Origin: Nonlabens spongiae
GTDB lineage: Bacteria; Bacteroidota; Bacteroidia; Flavobacteriales; Flavobacteriaceae
NCBI RefSeq assembly: GCF_002117125.1
Contig: NZ_CP019344.1
Span: 2,322,501-2,386,500, forward strand
Reading direction: 5' to 3'
Length of the DNA: 64,000 nt
Part shown: piece after piece, positions 41,469-51,386 of the stretch
Layout: each line of letters begins with the position of its first letter
How positions within the stretch are numbered: position 1 is the first letter of the stretch
Position numbers and translations under genes: made by a program
Notes under the pieces: generated by a model
Database searches by the model: none
Told to the model about the DNA's origin: nothing
What the model saw: the letters and a program-made list of their open reading frames with translations, nothing else

Positions 41469-44168
41469 ATGAAAAAAACTTTACTAATTATCTCGTTCAT
41501 ACTGAGCATTTCAGCCAGTGCTCAGATCTATGTTAATGCCAGCGCAACTGGAGCAAATAATGGAACCAGCTGGACAGATGCTTATACAGATTTACAATCT
41601 GCACTGACAGCAGCAACAAATGGTGATAATATATGGATAGCAGCAGGCAGATACACACCAGGCACAACAACTACATCATTATTTAATCTTAATGTAACTG
41701 GAATAAATTTATATGGTGGTTTTAATGGAACAGAGTCTATTTTAGCTCAAAGGGATCCCGCGGTAAATCAAACCATTTTATCTGGTGATTTGAACGGTGA
41801 TGATACCGGTGTTGATTTTACAGGTGCAAATAGATCAGAAAATGCTGCAAGAGTCTTAGTAGTAAATAATCCTAGCTGCTTGATTGACGGTCTTACAATT
41901 TCTGGTGGTCACGCGGTAGGTACAAATGGCTCATCTGAAGAGGGAGCCGCTCTATTCATAAACAATTCTAATTTTACTGTAAGGAACTGCTCTATCGTTG
42001 ATAATGTTGTGTCTCGGGCTGGAGTGATAAGAGCCTTTGGTCAAGCGGGAGGCTTGTCTATTGAAAACACTATTATTTCTAACAATTTAGGTGATTTTGC
42101 AACGGTGTTATATTCTAGAGTTCCTGGAGGCACTATAAATCTTAAAATGGTGAATTGTTTAATTACAAATAATACTAAAAGAAATGTTACCACAGCTGCT
42201 CCTGCTCTCATGTGGTTTAGACAGAATGTAAGTGGTACTATAAACGCTACATTGACTAATTGTACTGTGGCAGATAACATATCTGAGACAGCTGCTAATA
42301 CATTACTCATATCAGGTACGCGTACAGGAGGTAGCAATATGCGTTTAGTAGTGAATAACTCCATTTTTAAAGATAACATCCGCATTTCGGGAGGAAGTTC
42401 AACAATGATGAATTCAATAGGTAACGGCACAAGTCAGTTAAGTGCAACTTTGTATGCAGTAAGAAATTCTATTGATGAAAGCGCATTTAGTAACATAGTA
42501 AATAATGGATCAACCAGAATAAACAATAATAATTTAAGCAGTGATCCTCTATTTTTAGGTAGTGGAGACTATACATTAAGTCCTTCTTCGCCAGCCGTTG
42601 ACGCAGGTGACAATACTCTTATACCTACTGGCACTACCTCAGATCTAGATGGAAATAGCAGAATAGCCGGTAACGCTGTGGACATGGGTGCTTACGAGAG
42701 CGCAGGACAAGCTGCTCCTGTTTACGTAGATATCAATGCAACTGGAACTAATGATGGTACCAGCTGGACAAATGCCTATACAGACCTTCTCACTGCCTTA
42801 AATAGCACACAAGGTAGTCGTGATTTCTGGATTGCTGCTGGTTCTTATATACCTGGAACGGCGAGAACAAATTCTTTTCAACTCAATAGAGATGGAACAA
42901 AACTCTATGGTGGTTTTAATGGAACGGAGACTATGCTATCTCAGCGTGATGTAGCAGCAAATGAAACCATTCTATCTGGCGACATTAATGGCAATGACGG
43001 GCAATTTACTTTATTTAACAGTGCAGATCGCAATGAAAATATCTTAAATATTCTCAACATAACTGCTGACAACTGTTTGATCGATGGCATCACTATATCT
43101 GGCGGGCAAGCAAATGATGCAGGTAGTAATGCCACCCAAGAAGGTGCAGCTATTAGGTTGATTACAGGGAACTTTACTATTGAAAATTGTAAAATTGAAA
43201 AAAATGCAGTACAGCGTGGTGGAGTTATTCAAGCTATCGATGTAAACGGTATTCTCTCTATTTCAAATACCATAATGTCCCAAAATCTAGGAAGATTTGC
43301 TCCATTACTTTATGCTCGTGCAGCAAATGCAGAATTTACCATAAATATAGAAAATTGTCTTTTTGTGGATAACCAAAAGCAAGGAATAGGTTCTCAAGAC
43401 AACGTAGGTTTTTTCTGGTACAGACAAGATAACTCTAATACTATCAGGCTTACCTCAAATTTCCGCAATTGTACTATCGCAAATAACACGGCAAATCTTT
43501 CAAATGGTAACACCATGGTTATTTCAGCTTCAAGAAATGCAAGTGGAGGAGCAATTAATAATTTACGAATATTCAATACCGCTTTTCACAATAACACAAA
43601 TATTACATCAGGGACAAATGATCTAACTTCGGTTGGTAATGGAACCACACAGGATGCCGCAAGTATTTATGAAATACGCAATAGCATCGATCACAATGCA
43701 TTTAGCAACATAGGAAATAATGGGAGCTCAAGGATTAACACAAACAATTTAACAGGATCGCCTATGTTCACTAGCAGTACTGACTATACTTTACAGCCTG
43801 GATCTCCAGCGATAGATGCAGGAGACAATCAGTACGTAACAGTCACTTCAGACCTTGCAGGAAACAATCGTATTGCAAACAACGTAGTAGATATGGGGGT
43901 GTATGAGTTTGGATCCACCGCGGGAATTGAAGATGAGTTAATTAAAGAAGTCAAAATGAAAATCTACCCTAATCCCGTGAGTGATGTACTAAATGTGGGT
44001 GGTGATCTCGCTTTCGCGAAAGCGGAAATTTTTAACCTACAAGGTCAGCAAGTTGCCACTGCGATGTCTAGTCAAATATCTGTAGGACAACTTCATTCAG
44101 GCATTTATTTAATCAGGGTAACGACCGTGAGTGGTCAACAAGTTACACAGCGATTTATCAAAAAATAG
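41469..44168 (+). CDS. T9SS-exported beta-helix protein with two tandem ~400-aa repeats
   Basis: An 899-aa secreted protein. Signal peptide MKKTLLIISFILSISASAQ. Two copies of a choice-of-anchor-Q/right-handed beta-helix module lie at about residues 19-415 and 416-810; each opens with IYVNASATG/VYVDINATG...GTSWTDAYTDL and carries LYGGFNGTE...QRD...TILSGD. A T9SS type A domain begins at KIYPNPVSDVLNVGG and ends GQQVTQRFIKK. One palindrome encodes LAFAKAE in the sorting domain. A third, related module is in the 45342-48908 protein. Surface adhesin or polysaccharide-binding use is plausible, unproven. Confidence 0.88.
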   Translation: MKKTLLIISFILSISASAQIYVNASATGANNGTSWTDAYTDLQSALTAATNGDNIWIAAGRYTPGTTTTSLFNLNVTGINLYGGFNGTESILAQRDPAVNQTILSGDLNGDDTGVDFTGANRSENAARVLVVNNPSCLIDGLTISGGHAVGTNGSSEEGAALFINNSNFTVRNCSIVDNVVSRAGVIRAFGQAGGLSIENTIISNNLGDFATVLYSRVPGGTINLKMVNCLITNNTKRNVTTAAPALMWFRQNVSGTINATLTNCTVADNISETAANTLLISGTRTGGSNMRLVVNNSIFKDNIRISGGSSTMMNSIGNGTSQLSATLYAVRNSIDESAFSNIVNNGSTRINNNNLSSDPLFLGSGDYTLSPSSPAVDAGDNTLIPTGTTSDLDGNSRIAGNAVDMGAYESAGQAAPVYVDINATGTNDGTSWTNAYTDLLTALNSTQGSRDFWIAAGSYIPGTARTNSFQLNRDGTKLYGGFNGTETMLSQRDVAANETILSGDINGNDGQFTLFNSADRNENILNILNITADNCLIDGITISGGQANDAGSNATQEGAAIRLITGNFTIENCKIEKNAVQRGGVIQAIDVNGILSISNTIMSQNLGRFAPLLYARAANAEFTINIENCLFVDNQKQGIGSQDNVGFFWYRQDNSNTIRLTSNFRNCTIANNTANLSNGNTMVISASRNASGGAINNLRIFNTAFHNNTNITSGTNDLTSVGNGTTQDAASIYEIRNSIDHNAFSNIGNNGSSRINTNNLTGSPMFTSSTDYTLQPGSPAIDAGDNQYVTVTSDLAGNNRIANNVVDMGVYEFGSTAGIEDELIKEVKMKIYPNPVSDVLNVGGDLAFAKAEIFNLQGQQVATAMSSQISVGQLHSGIYLIRVTTVSGQQVTQRFIKK
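44010..44023. repeat. GCTTTCGCGAAAGC palindrome in the T9SS domain
   Basis: Perfect copy read as AFAKA. Confidence 0.9.
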
Positions 44169-44218
44169 GGGGTTTGATAGATCAATGTTAATTCTCAACA
44201 TACTTTGAGATTCAGAAG

Positions 44219-44256
44219 CAACCGGTTCCTAGCTACTTGGAGTCGGTTGTTTTTTG
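44219..44256 (+). terminator. Terminator of the beta-helix gene
   Basis: CAACCG pairs with CGGTTG across 19 nt, followed by six T. It overlaps the 3' end of the convergent EamA gene. Confidence 0.55.
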
Positions 44257-45140
44257 TTGCTAGTTACGAGAATAACCGCAAAAATGATTACGGCGGTAGA
44301 CAAGACTTGCCATACGTTGAATTCCTCACCATCCAGCATTCCCCAGCTCAATCCTACGACAGGCATCAAATAAGTGACGCTACTGGCAAAAACCGGTGAG
44401 GTAATTTGTACGAGTTTGTTGAACATGATTTTGGCAGCTACGGTTCCAAAAAGACAAAGCACTAAAATATAACCTAGGCTTTTAAGAACAAGCTCTGACT
44501 CAAACTCCAGATTCTGCCCATCGGCAAAAAAGAAAACTCCAGCAGCAAGTGGAACGATGAAAATAAAATTACCTGTTGCGATCGCAAGCGGCTTCACGTC
44601 TTGAAGATAACGCTTGATGATATTCACATTAGTCGCGTAGCAGGCACAAGCAATAAATACTAATCCCGCAAAAAGGTAATTCTGATCAGGATTATTCTCC
44701 ATACCCGCTAAAACAAGACCTACCGCACCCAGCAAACCTATGATGACTCCTGTTAATTGTATTCTGGAAAACGCTATACCAAATATAACTGCACCCAAAA
44801 TGAGGGTAATGAGTGGCACCGTGGAGTTGAGTATTGCACTTATGGCACTGTCTATTTCAGTTTGTGCATAGGCAAATAAAAACGCTGGAAAAAAGGTTCC
44901 CAAAAGACCAGAGACAAACAGCCAGCCGTAGTACTTTTTATCGGTTTTAAGAAAGGATTTGTAGCCTATCAATACTAAAATTATTCCAGAAATAATAGTT
45001 CTGATCGCGCCTACTTGCAAAGGTTGCAGGGTGAGTCCGTGCTCAGACTGACCTAAAGCTTTTTTTATAAGTATGAATGAGCTACCCCATATCAGGCTCA
45101 AAACGACGAGGTAGACGTACTTTAGTTTTGAAGAATCCAA
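44229..45140 (-). CDS. EamA/DMT-family transporter
   Basis: A 303-aa ten-helix membrane protein made of two EamA repeats. The N-terminal repeat has LIWGSSFILIKKAL (residues 16-29). The second repeat opens at NYLFAGLVFIACACYATNVNIIKRYL. Family members export amino acids, nucleotides or drugs; substrate cannot be predicted. The start is TTG at 45140, since no ATG precedes the first helix. A TAAGTTTG box (45161-45168, minus strand) lies 20 bp upstream. Confidence 0.88.
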   Translation of the reverse strand: MDSSKLKYVYLVVLSLIWGSSFILIKKALGQSEHGLTLQPLQVGAIRTIISGIILVLIGYKSFLKTDKKYYGWLFVSGLLGTFFPAFLFAYAQTEIDSAISAILNSTVPLITLILGAVIFGIAFSRIQLTGVIIGLLGAVGLVLAGMENNPDQNYLFAGLVFIACACYATNVNIIKRYLQDVKPLAIATGNFIFIVPLAAGVFFFADGQNLEFESELVLKSLGYILVLCLFGTVAAKIMFNKLVQITSPVFASSVTYLMPVVGLSWGMLDGEEFNVWQVLSTAVIIFAVILVTSNKKQPTPSS

Positions 45141-45160
45141 TGATCAAATTATAAGTTTTG

Positions 45161-45168
45161 CAAACTTA
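45161..45168 (-). promoter_or_regulatory. -7 box (TAAGTTTG) for the EamA gene
   Basis: Matches TAnnTTTG on the minus strand, 20 bp before the TTG start. Confidence 0.4.
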
Positions 45169-45211
45169 TGACTGATTCACTGCGGAAAGTTGAAATCTGA
45201 GCATAAAAATC

Positions 45212-45275
45212 TAATTCTTCCACTCCTGCGATTCCAGCAAACGCACCATGTCTTGCTTTACGTAATCTACCGCTG
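45212..45275 (-). pseudogene. Duplicated 3' end of gldD
   Basis: 64 bp match 50815-50878 at 61 positions, in the same orientation. Read on the minus strand they encode VDYVKQDMVRLLESQEWKN and a stop, against VDYVKQDMVRLLESLEWKN in GldD. Homology stops abruptly at both ends. It marks the far edge of an accessory segment that now separates EamA from gldD. Confidence 0.9.
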
Positions 45276-45341
45276 CTCGCAACTAACCAGTGTAGACCGT
45301 TTAGTTCTAATGGATGCAGCCTGTGACTAACAAAGCTGTCC

Positions 45342-48300
45342 TTATTGAATAAGGATTTTTTGAGATTGCTGGCCTTTCTCTGTCTGAAGATTTACTATAT
45401 AGATTCCAGCAGAAACAAGTGGTAAGGATATGTCTTCTGTACCCACGGTGTTGAATGAGTGGTGCACGATCTCTTTACCCAGTAAGCTATAGATCGCCAC
45501 CGCTTTCTTGCCATCTTCTAGTCCCGTGATACGCAAGTTATTATCGTTTGTAGTAAAGATTTTAATATTTGCTGTGGTTGTACTACCCGTTCCTAGTGTA
45601 GTATTGCTCATCTGGATAAAGAACCTTCCCGTTGCGTTCATATCGCTGTCCAGCGCTACGGAATATCCCGCACCACCCTGTTCCAATAGGGTAAGGGTCT
45701 GATTTAGCCGATCTTCCAGGTAAACGTTGAGTCCCGTAGGTAAATTTTCCGTACCAATGGAGAATTCAAGTAGATCACCCGCACCCGCTATTACGCCCAC
45801 GGGTATAACGTTGTTCTCCATATTATCTCTGGAAAGAGTCTGTATTGCCAGTCGCATGTCCTGATCGTTTGCGACCAGTCCCGTAAAGAGTTCAAGATGG
45901 TTTGTAGCGTCTGCAAATAGGGTAGAGTCATAGCCATTGTCAAAACCTGTAGTTCCTCTATTATCAAAAAACACTTTTGTGGCGACGTGCTCGCCAGCGC
46001 TACTCATAGTTAACTCAAAACTGGTGATCGCGTTGCCACTTTTGAATGTGTCTGTCGCATTATGACTCTGGTTGCTGGTGGCAAAACTGACATTACCATT
46101 ACTTCCCGCCTCCACAAAAAACCCCTGTGCGGGCGCGATCTTTATACTGTTGATCAGATTAAAGGTTTCATAGTCCGTACCGTTCCATAACCATACAGTA
46201 TTTTCACCCAGTACACTGGTATTGTTATTCAGGAATGTGGTGGCATCCAAATAACTGGTAAAAGGATTCCCCAGCAGGTTGAAACTGGTACGGGTACCCA
46301 CGGTAACAGGGACGGTTACCGTGCTGGAATTGATCGTTCCCGTAATGTTTACATTGCTGGCTGCGGCCAGTTTAATAGATATGCCTCCTCCCGAGGGAAT
46401 AGGGCCCGTACTGTCTTCATTAGCAAAGATATAAGCGGGACCCGTGTTGTTTGAGTAGAAACCCACGCCTATGTTAGACCCGGTTCCAGTAGCCAGGTTT
46501 GTACCTGCTATAATATCTTCCTGCGTCTCGCCGGCAACCGGAGCGGCTATAAGGTGCCAGTCAGTATCTGGTAGGTTTCTTGTGTATTTGACGCTGGCAT
46601 TTACCGTGGCATTTGCGATAAGGGACGATCCCGACTGCATCACGATGCTGTCAACCGTTAATGGTGTATCGATAGTGGGATAATTGGTCACGCCGTTGCC
46701 TGGTATCACGATAACGTCTGTCGCTGCGGGCGCGGTATTGTTAAAATAGTTTCCGCCCGCAATACCATCGTTGCCATTAACTCCTGTCCATAGTTTAATA
46801 TTGCCCTGGTTTTCTAAGGCTCCCATATCTACGGTGGTATCAAAAATACGGGTGTTTCCCGCAGCATCTGTCGTGATACCAACGGGTACGGCCGCATTGC
46901 TGGCGGTATTGATCACTGGAGAGCCGGGCAATAACCTAAAGTCGTCATTTGATGGATCGATAAATTTTGGATCCTGATTATTGATACCGTCGGTGCCCTG
47001 AAAGCTGCTGTTTTCTTGAGTAAGTGAATAAGTTACGGTAAAATTGGCAAAACCTAAAGAACTCCTACCCATATCAGCTCCTGCCACGTTGGTATTGCCC
47101 CTGAAAGAGTTGTTCCAGAAGACGCAGTTATCCACAGCTACGTCAGTACTGCGTATGGCTAGTGCGCCAGCATTCAGGCGTCCCTCGTTTCCATAAAAGG
47201 TACAATTTGAAAACGTAGAGTCATCGGCAAAATTAAATTGAATGCCCCCTCCACCTAATGTTCCAGCTCCGTTTGATCCTAAGTTTTTAGCAATTAGACA
47301 GTTCGTGGCATCAAGTCGACCTTCAACATAGATACCACCACCACTACGAGCAAAATTTTGAAGAACCTTACAGTTGGTAAGTTTGAGATCCATATCCTCA
47401 ATATATATCCCGCCACCCATTCCTTTATCAACCTCTATACCATTGACCATGAAATCATCAAATAGATCTGCATTCCCACCGTTAATGGTCACTCCATCGA
47501 TAATATTTGTGCCGGCGCCGCTCGTACCTACCACGATATGATAGGCGTTTTCTGCATTGTTTGCAAAACTGAGTGTACCACCTGCACCGGTCACTACATC
47601 ATCGTTATTGAAGTCCCCACTCAAGACCGTTTCATGAGCCCTATTGCCTAGGTCTCTCTGTGCTAGGCTCTGCCCACTGGCAAAACCCCCATACAGTTCT
47701 ACATAGTTGACTAGAAGAAAGGCGTTATCCCTGTCCTGATCCGTACCAAAATTTACACCGTCCTCTGGACTGTAAAGGGGTTTATAGGTTCCGCCCGCTA
47801 TGTGGATCCTGAGTCTGTTTGAGTCGGTATAATTACTCTCGCTACCTTTTGCAAATAGCAGGGCATCAGCGAGTTCTGGTAGGGCGTTTGTCCAAGAATT
47901 CCCGGTTTCATTGCCTCCAGTCACTTTTTTATCCACATACAGGATATTATTTGCATCTGGAGCGATAGCCTCGGTAAACGTAAGCTGAAAGTCCTCCTCA
48001 TCATAACAGGCCGCGTTTAAATAGCCGTAGATATAAAGTGTCACGGGATAGACTATAAACTGTGAAACCTGAATGGTCTGACCCGGTGCAAAGGCGGTAC
48101 CCCTACCACGTGATGCCGTATAATACATTTCATTGCCAGTCAAATTAGATCCAGTAATGGCAGGAAAGGTAAAGGTGTTGGTTTCGGTCTGGTCTGCCAG
48201 GTCATCTACATCAACGGTGCACGGCGGGATTACGGCAAAATCATCAAAACCTATATCACCGTCAAAACTATTGCCTGTAGTACCCGTAAACCTGAACTGA

Positions 48301-48908
48301 ACCGTCTCGCCTAGGTAAGAGTCCAGGTTGGTCTCACTGCGTTGCCATAGATCCACGTTGTCGCTGAAAGGCGCAATGATCTGCGTCCATGAGGGGTTTG
48401 AAAGGGTTCTGATATCCACTTCCAGACTACCTATATTTGAACCTAGCATATGGTACCAGAATATCATCTGTGAACCTGCCTGAGCGCCGTCCAGGCTTAT
48501 GTAGGGGCTTGTCATAACGGCAGTCCTACCCGCAGATCCACCAGAAGCCTCCAGATAGAGGTAGGTGCCCTGTCCTGGCACTCCCGTGGTATTATCTGCA
48601 CTGGGCCCAGTGCCACCAGAACCCGTATTGTCAGTATCAGTAGTCCAGTCAAAGCTGTCCCCACCCTCATTAGTCCAGTCCTCAGACAGGGCATAGGATG
48701 GTTCTGAACTTGTAGGGCCTGTGGGGAAATTATCAAAGTCTTGAATATAAGGTATGGTTTGAGGAGGTGGTGAATTAATCGTAAGATCAAGATTAACCCC
48801 TTCATTAGTGCAATCATTTTCGGTAGGCTTAACGTGTGGACGTTCATTTACCGCATTTGCCGTAAGGTTTATTGAAAAAATCAATAACAGGATTTGGATT
48901 AATTTCAT
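45342..48908 (-). CDS. Large T9SS-exported protein with MAM-like and beta-helix domains
   Basis: A 1188-aa secreted protein. Signal peptide near residues 1-19 (MKLIQILLLIFSINLTANA). A MAM/choice-of-anchor domain follows (about 50-225, PYIQDFDNFPTG...FDWTTDTDNTGSGGTGPS). A choice-of-anchor-Q/beta-helix module lies at about 320-700 (ILYVDKKVTGGNETGNSWTNAL, VELYGGFASGQSLAQRDL, ETVLSGDFNNDD), then a long beta-rich region. The T9SS sorting end is LLGKEIVHHSFNTVG to SQKILIQ. The module is homologous to both repeats of 41469-44168. It lies inside the segment bracketed by the gldD-end duplication. Confidence 0.85.
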   Translation of the reverse strand: MKLIQILLLIFSINLTANAVNERPHVKPTENDCTNEGVNLDLTINSPPPQTIPYIQDFDNFPTGPTSSEPSYALSEDWTNEGGDSFDWTTDTDNTGSGGTGPSADNTTGVPGQGTYLYLEASGGSAGRTAVMTSPYISLDGAQAGSQMIFWYHMLGSNIGSLEVDIRTLSNPSWTQIIAPFSDNVDLWQRSETNLDSYLGETVQFRFTGTTGNSFDGDIGFDDFAVIPPCTVDVDDLADQTETNTFTFPAITGSNLTGNEMYYTASRGRGTAFAPGQTIQVSQFIVYPVTLYIYGYLNAACYDEEDFQLTFTEAIAPDANNILYVDKKVTGGNETGNSWTNALPELADALLFAKGSESNYTDSNRLRIHIAGGTYKPLYSPEDGVNFGTDQDRDNAFLLVNYVELYGGFASGQSLAQRDLGNRAHETVLSGDFNNDDVVTGAGGTLSFANNAENAYHIVVGTSGAGTNIIDGVTINGGNADLFDDFMVNGIEVDKGMGGGIYIEDMDLKLTNCKVLQNFARSGGGIYVEGRLDATNCLIAKNLGSNGAGTLGGGGIQFNFADDSTFSNCTFYGNEGRLNAGALAIRSTDVAVDNCVFWNNSFRGNTNVAGADMGRSSLGFANFTVTYSLTQENSSFQGTDGINNQDPKFIDPSNDDFRLLPGSPVINTASNAAVPVGITTDAAGNTRIFDTTVDMGALENQGNIKLWTGVNGNDGIAGGNYFNNTAPAATDVIVIPGNGVTNYPTIDTPLTVDSIVMQSGSSLIANATVNASVKYTRNLPDTDWHLIAAPVAGETQEDIIAGTNLATGTGSNIGVGFYSNNTGPAYIFANEDSTGPIPSGGGISIKLAAASNVNITGTINSSTVTVPVTVGTRTSFNLLGNPFTSYLDATTFLNNNTSVLGENTVWLWNGTDYETFNLINSIKIAPAQGFFVEAGSNGNVSFATSNQSHNATDTFKSGNAITSFELTMSSAGEHVATKVFFDNRGTTGFDNGYDSTLFADATNHLELFTGLVANDQDMRLAIQTLSRDNMENNVIPVGVIAGAGDLLEFSIGTENLPTGLNVYLEDRLNQTLTLLEQGGAGYSVALDSDMNATGRFFIQMSNTTLGTGSTTTANIKIFTTNDNNLRITGLEDGKKAVAIYSLLGKEIVHHSFNTVGTEDISLPLVSAGIYIVNLQTEKGQQSQKILIQ

Positions 48909-48993
48909 TGTTTCTTAATTACTTGTTTGCATAAGCTACATCGTTGTTGCACGGTGTAGAAATTTTATTATGGATAGTGTTGATGTGCGTTAC

Positions 48994-49007
48994 GCTTTCG
49001 CGAAAGC
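48994..49007. repeat. GCTTTCGCGAAAGC palindrome, intergenic
   Basis: Perfect copy about 85 bp upstream of the T9SS protein gene. Confidence 0.9.
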
Positions 49008-49195
49008 GTAAAAACCACAATATTTATCTCTCATACCCTGATAATCCACAAGATAACTAAGTCCTAGACAGAAAGATGTTAAAACCTCGTACTTCCCAAA
49101 AAATTGTGAAGTATGGGAAAATTCTTGCTTGCATAGTAGTATATCATTAAGGCAATAGGATTTTGTTTAAAATTGTAGTAGGGACTTTATTTTAT

Positions 49196-50800
49196 GGTTC
49201 GATTGCTAGTTCTTGTTTGACTATTTTTTCTACCGGTAATTCTAACTGCGCAGGCAATAGATATTTTGCCTGTAATTTAAAACGAGCAGCAGTTTAAAAA
49301 GTCACCAATATTTTTGATAAACGTTTTGATCGATATCATGACCAAAAAGTCAAACTCAAGTCGAGTTTTAAAGATTCTATCTTTGCGGTACAGCAGTGGG
49401 CTAAGAAAAACGGTAGTCAAAAGCAGGGGCTCGATGCTGATTTCCAGGTGTTTCTTGCCTACAACCAGATGATTAAAAATGATAGTATCCTTGCCACGGG
49501 AAACCAGTTGCTGATCGACCAGAAGTTTCTAAAATTTCCGGAATCTGTGTACGTGGCAAAGGAAGTATCCAGTACTTGTGCGTAAAAGGGTTTTTTTATC
49601 GTAGACAATTGAAAACCTTTCCACTCATCAAGTCATTACTTGAAAAATATGAAGCAGAGAATCCAGAATATTATGATAGTGACCTTGCCCTGATTTATTA
49701 TAACATAGGCGATTATGACAATGCAAGGAAAGTTTTAAAGAACAGTTAGCAAATTCTCAAGGGATTAATGACTTGTTCAGGACAGCAAGCACGTACAACA
49801 ACATAACACAACCCATAAAAAAGAGAATCGCGATTCCCACGCCTTGAACAATTACCGTAAATCGCTGGAGCTGCTACGACATGATAATGCAGAAGATCAC
49901 TTCTTCAACAAGGCCTATCGAGTTCATTTTACTTACGTTGTTACCTCAAATATCGCAAGCCTCAATCTTAAAAAAGACGAACGGGATGGAGTGGAAAAAG
50001 CTTTCAAGACCGAACTTGAGTTTGTCAAGGAGGCTTAAGAGCCCAGAATCGTATTGCAGGGCCATCTCAATATGGTCGAGCTGTATCCCTTTCAAAATGA
50101 TGTTGAACGAGTTCAGGAGTCGCTGGATAGTGCATATAGCTATCTTAAACTCTATAAAATTCCCTCGCTCAGAGCTGATGTTATTAGGCTTGAGGGAAAA
50201 TATCTTTTGATAATGGGCAGGATAAAAGAGTCGCAAAATCTTTTTTTACAGGCTTTTATCATTACAGACTCGATCTAGAGAGCGATAACCCTCAATAATT
50301 TTAAAGAGGCCGCGCTGGAATATGACCTTGTGACCACCCAAATAGAACTCCAGGATTTCGAGAAACTACCGGATCAGACCTCGAAGACCAACTTTTTACT
50401 TTGGATCATTACGGCCATAACCCTACTTGCATTTCTAATTTTTGTAAACCGCTGCGATGCAACAATTGATAAAGGTGAACAATGCTGTCAGTAGTGAATC
50501 AGGCCAAACATTTGTTTTCAAAAGCAAAAAGGACTTACATCATCTGGAAGTAGCTTAGATTTTCCATTTACAGTCTGAAAAAACTATGTTCACATTTACA
50601 CCTAAGATCGCTATTTTTCTCACCGAGCAAAACTAGAAGCCGGGCTTAAATCTATTAATAACAGGTTTCTAATGCGATGTCACAGGCGCTAAGCTTTAAA
50701 CGTCAAGAATATTGAAAAACTGTATGGATTCAATGCAATTCTCCTGAATGAGGCAATTATACCTCTGTCATCTTCGTACAGACAAAAAATCGTAGATAAT
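49196..50800 (+). pseudogene. Decayed TPR-type sensor or regulator gene
   Basis: About 1.6 kb with long coding-like stretches in changing plus-strand frames, interrupted by many stops. Readable pieces include an N-terminal hydrophobic leader, DFQVFLAYNQMIKNDSIL, TPR-like ENPEYYDSDLALIYYNIGDY, and a membrane helix NFLLWIITAITLLAFLIFV (about 50393-50449). The order (signal, TPR, membrane helix) is that of Bacteroidota TPR regulators, but no intact DNA-binding or kinase motif was recognised. It covers most of the otherwise gene-free 48909-50813. Confidence 0.65.
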
Positions 50801-50813
50801 TAAGATAGACCTC

Positions 50814-51386
50814 TTAATTCTTCCACTCCAGCGATTCCAGCAAACGCACCATGTCTTGCTTAACATAATCTACCGCTGGATAGATAGAGTCGTAATTTGG
50901 TTTTGAATAAAAATAAAGGGCTCCAGTAAGGAAATGCTTGGTGCTGTCGGTCACATAAAACTGAGCATTGCTGGCGGCATCACCTTCCACCTCATACATC
51001 ATTCCGTAGGTTTTCTTTATAGGATTGACAAATGGAAATTCTGCAATAACATCTGCTTTGCGGTTGTGGTCGTAACTTAGTTTCTGACCGTCTATAAGCA
51101 GCTCCCTTAGATTGTCCTCAACCGGTTTATAGGTAATATAGATCGTAGCCTCCATTTGAGGATATTCAATCTTCATGGAACAGTCACGTTTAGAAAGTAC
51201 GCGAGCATAATCATTTGCTTCAAATAAAAAAGGGCACTGCTCTCGAGAAACAGCTCCGTAATCACCCCTATTGTATTGCAAGGCGAGTTGGGCAGCTGGT
51301 TTAGGTAGAACATCTCCATCCTTGCAAGATGCGCAGAGTATTATTACCGACAAAGCAATCAAAACAAATCTCAAGGCAGGGTACAT
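50814..51386 (-). CDS. gldD: Gliding motility lipoprotein GldD
   Basis: A 190-aa lipoprotein required for gliding and T9SS function in Flavobacterium johnsoniae. Signal peptide with lipobox LCASC (Cys21). The conserved segments CSMKIEYPQMEATIYITYKPV and FYVTDSTKHFLTGALYFYSKPNYDS are present. It overlaps gldE by 16 bp, the standard order. Its last 64 bp are duplicated at 45212-45275. Confidence 0.95.
   Translation of the reverse strand: MYPALRFVLIALSVIILCASCKDGDVLPKPAAQLALQYNRGDYGAVSREQCPFLFEANDYARVLSKRDCSMKIEYPQMEATIYITYKPVEDNLRELLIDGQKLSYDHNRKADVIAEFPFVNPIKKTYGMMYEVEGDAASNAQFYVTDSTKHFLTGALYFYSKPNYDSIYPAVDYVKQDMVRLLESLEWKN

Noticed and set aside
47127..47937. Two TTATCCACA sequences resembling DnaA boxes
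   Set aside because: Both lie 800 bp apart inside the coding sequence of a T9SS protein, with no cluster or AT-rich unwinding element; chance matches.
45342..50813. Prophage or defence island
   Set aside because: No integrase, portal, restriction, toxin or other defence gene is present; contents are a T9SS protein and a broken regulator.
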